64,000 bases of DNA from Metopolophium dirhodum (lineage: Eukaryota; Arthropoda; Insecta; Hemiptera; Aphididae). The stretch lies in assembly GCF_019925205.1 (NCBI RefSeq), contig NC_083566.1:6820001-6884000 (forward strand), in the 5' to 3' direction. The position numbers and the translations under genes were made by a program. Of the stretch, positions 63,029-64,000 are shown in pieces. The notes beneath the pieces are model-generated. The model was not told the DNA's origin, made no database searches, and was given only the letters and a program-made list of their open reading frames with translations. Each line of letters starts with the position of its first letter. Positions within the stretch are counted from its first letter, which is position 1.

Positions 63029-64000
63029 ATGAGTAACTCTAGGAGTAAAAAGTTATTGTCACTATTAAAAATATCAAAACATAATGTTGTACCTGTATCT
63101 GAAGAAATTCAAAATGTTCAAAATATACAACAAGATATCGAAAAAAAAAGTGTCTCTGATAGTGAAATGGACAGTATTGGTCATGAGAATCTTATTAAAG
63201 AACTTAATAATAGTTATTCCTTTAATAATGATAATGATAAAAATGGCTTTATAGATATAAATGAAATAGATACATTTATTTTTATTAATCAAGATTTGAG
63301 TAATGAAGTTAACAATGAACATAATATTATCGACCAAATAGAGTGTAGTAACCAAGAGATTGAAGACACTTATAATGTCAACGAAGTAGTTGTATCTCAG
63401 GAAGAAACTGATATATTTGATAATGAACAAGCTAATCCTGAAAACATAACAGTATTTGATGATGAAAATACTGCAGACAAGTTTGGAAAAAAAAAAAGTA
63501 ATAAACGAAGTCGCTTTGTAAACAAATTTAATTATGAAAATGGAAACAGTTATAAAAAAAGTAAAAAAACTAATGAGTTTGAAATTTGTGCCAGCAAGAA
63601 AATGAAAGAAAATCCTTGTTTTGAAAAATTATGTACAAATGAATGTACTGAAATAAATGATGATGAAAGATTGAAAATTTTTCATAGATACTGGAAAGAA
63701 TTAGATCACAGTAGAAAACGTGATTACTTGTTAAGTTGTATGGAAGTTATATTACCAAAAAGATCTTATGTAACTAATACTAATCGTACTTATAATTATA
63801 AATATTGTATGTCTGTGAACAATACAAAGAAAACCGTTTGTAGAAGATTTCTGTTAAATACATTAGATATTTCTGAAAAAGTCCTTAGGTATACCCGTGA
63901 TAATAAACTTGATTTATATACCTCTAAACCTGATAGCAGAGGTAATATAGGTAGTAAAACTCCAACAAATAAGACACCACCTGAAAAAATGAAACAACTT
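63029..64000 (+). CDS. Transposon-like uncharacterised insect protein, N-terminal part (runs off window)
   Basis: Open frame of 324 codons from ATG (context TAATAATGAGTAAC) to the window edge with no stop and no visible intron. Residues 1-150 are acidic and rich in Asn, Asp, Glu and Ile, with no recognisable fold. Residues 152-181 hold two basic patches (GKKKSNKRSRF and KKSKK) that could be nuclear localisation signals. Cys197, Cys202 and Cys206 form a C-x4-C-x3-C cluster followed by an aromatic FHRYWKEL segment. Residues 270-279 read VCRRFLLNTL, then ISEKVLR, then SKPDSRGN. This order (Cys cluster, YW-x-L, long basic stretch, VC-x2-FL-x-TL, then RG) matches my recollection of a large multicopy family of uncharacterised insect proteins, abundant in aphids and probably derived from a DNA transposon. 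That family normally continues into a Cys-rich and nuclease-like part, here outside the window. Codon use is very AT-rich. It could be a live element, a relic or a domesticated gene; the visible part shows no frame break. Confidence 0.7.
   Translation, partial: MSNSRSKKLLSLLKISKHNVVPVSEEIQNVQNIQQDIEKKSVSDSEMDSIGHENLIKELNNSYSFNNDNDKNGFIDINEIDTFIFINQDLSNEVNNEHNIIDQIECSNQEIEDTYNVNEVVVSQEETDIFDNEQANPENITVFDDENTADKFGKKKSNKRSRFVNKFNYENGNSYKKSKKTNEFEICASKKMKENPCFEKLCTNECTEINDDERLKIFHRYWKELDHSRKRDYLLSCMEVILPKRSYVTNTNRTYNYKYCMSVNNTKKTVCRRFLLNTLDISEKVLRYTRDNKLDLYTSKPDSRGNIGSKTPTNKTPPEKMKQL

Noticed and set aside
63074..63430. 118-codon minus-strand frame
   Set aside because: Antisense shadow of the open frame starting at 63029; hydrophobic Ile/Phe-rich translation expected from AT-rich antisense.
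1..64000. CRISPR array, prophage, operon or bacterial system
   Set aside because: No regularly spaced repeats, no dense coding and clear spliced eukaryotic gene structure.

Overview
The window looks like a piece of an aphid (Hemiptera, Aphididae) nuclear chromosome. The base composition is very AT-rich, with ATAATATTATAATA-type filler. The palindromic motif TAGGTACCTA and its GTAGGTAGG relatives recur throughout. Dinucleotide microsatellites are long, repeats are abundant and decayed, and most of the DNA is non-coding. There is no sign of bacterial operons, rRNA, tRNA or CRISPR. The aphid assignment is inference from texture and repeat style; the eukaryotic/arthropod assignment rests on a split homeobox gene.

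The only cellular gene I can support is a Vsx/Chx10-type paired-like homeobox gene on the + strand, seen as three internal exons: 4334-4387 (18 codons' worth, phase 1 at both ends), 33866-33968 (lysine-rich linker and homeodomain residues 1-5) and 34150-34273 (homeodomain residues 5-46). The homeodomain reads KKRRHR / TIFTSYQLEELEKAF / KDAHYPDVYAREMLSL / KTDLPEDRIQ, which is diagnostic of Vsx. The 181-bp intron inside the homeodomain uses a GC donor (CACAG|GCAAGA). The exon with the recognition helix (VWFQNRR...) and the CVC domain was not found before 64000, so the last intron is at least 29.7 kb. The 5' exon(s) with the start codon and octapeptide were not found either.

Almost everything else is therefore intron: about 4.3 kb before the first visible exon, 29.5 kb between it and the homeodomain exons, and 29.7 kb after them. 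These introns are AT-rich sequence punctuated by GC/CpG-richer blocks of 0.2-1.3 kb (near 6.4-7.5, 10.0-10.6, 12.6-13.0, 15.5-16.5, 18.6-19.3, 21.5-22.3, 26.0-26.8, 30.7-31.8, 36.7-36.9, 40.5-40.7, 45.3-46.5, 48.0-48.8, 52.3-53.3, 60.3-61.3 and 61.8-62.1 kb). The blocks often carry microsatellites and could be regulatory. The rest includes fold-back (MITE-like) elements and diverged dispersed repeats, several of which occur more than once in the window.

At the right edge an open frame starts at ATG 63029 and runs off the window (324 codons, no stop). It has an acidic, Asn-rich N-terminus, a basic patch, a Cys-x4-Cys-x3-Cys cluster and a VC-x2-FLLNTL motif. This layout resembles an uncharacterised, multicopy, probably transposon-derived insect family. 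Its same-strand position inside the presumed Vsx intron fits a mobile-element insertion.
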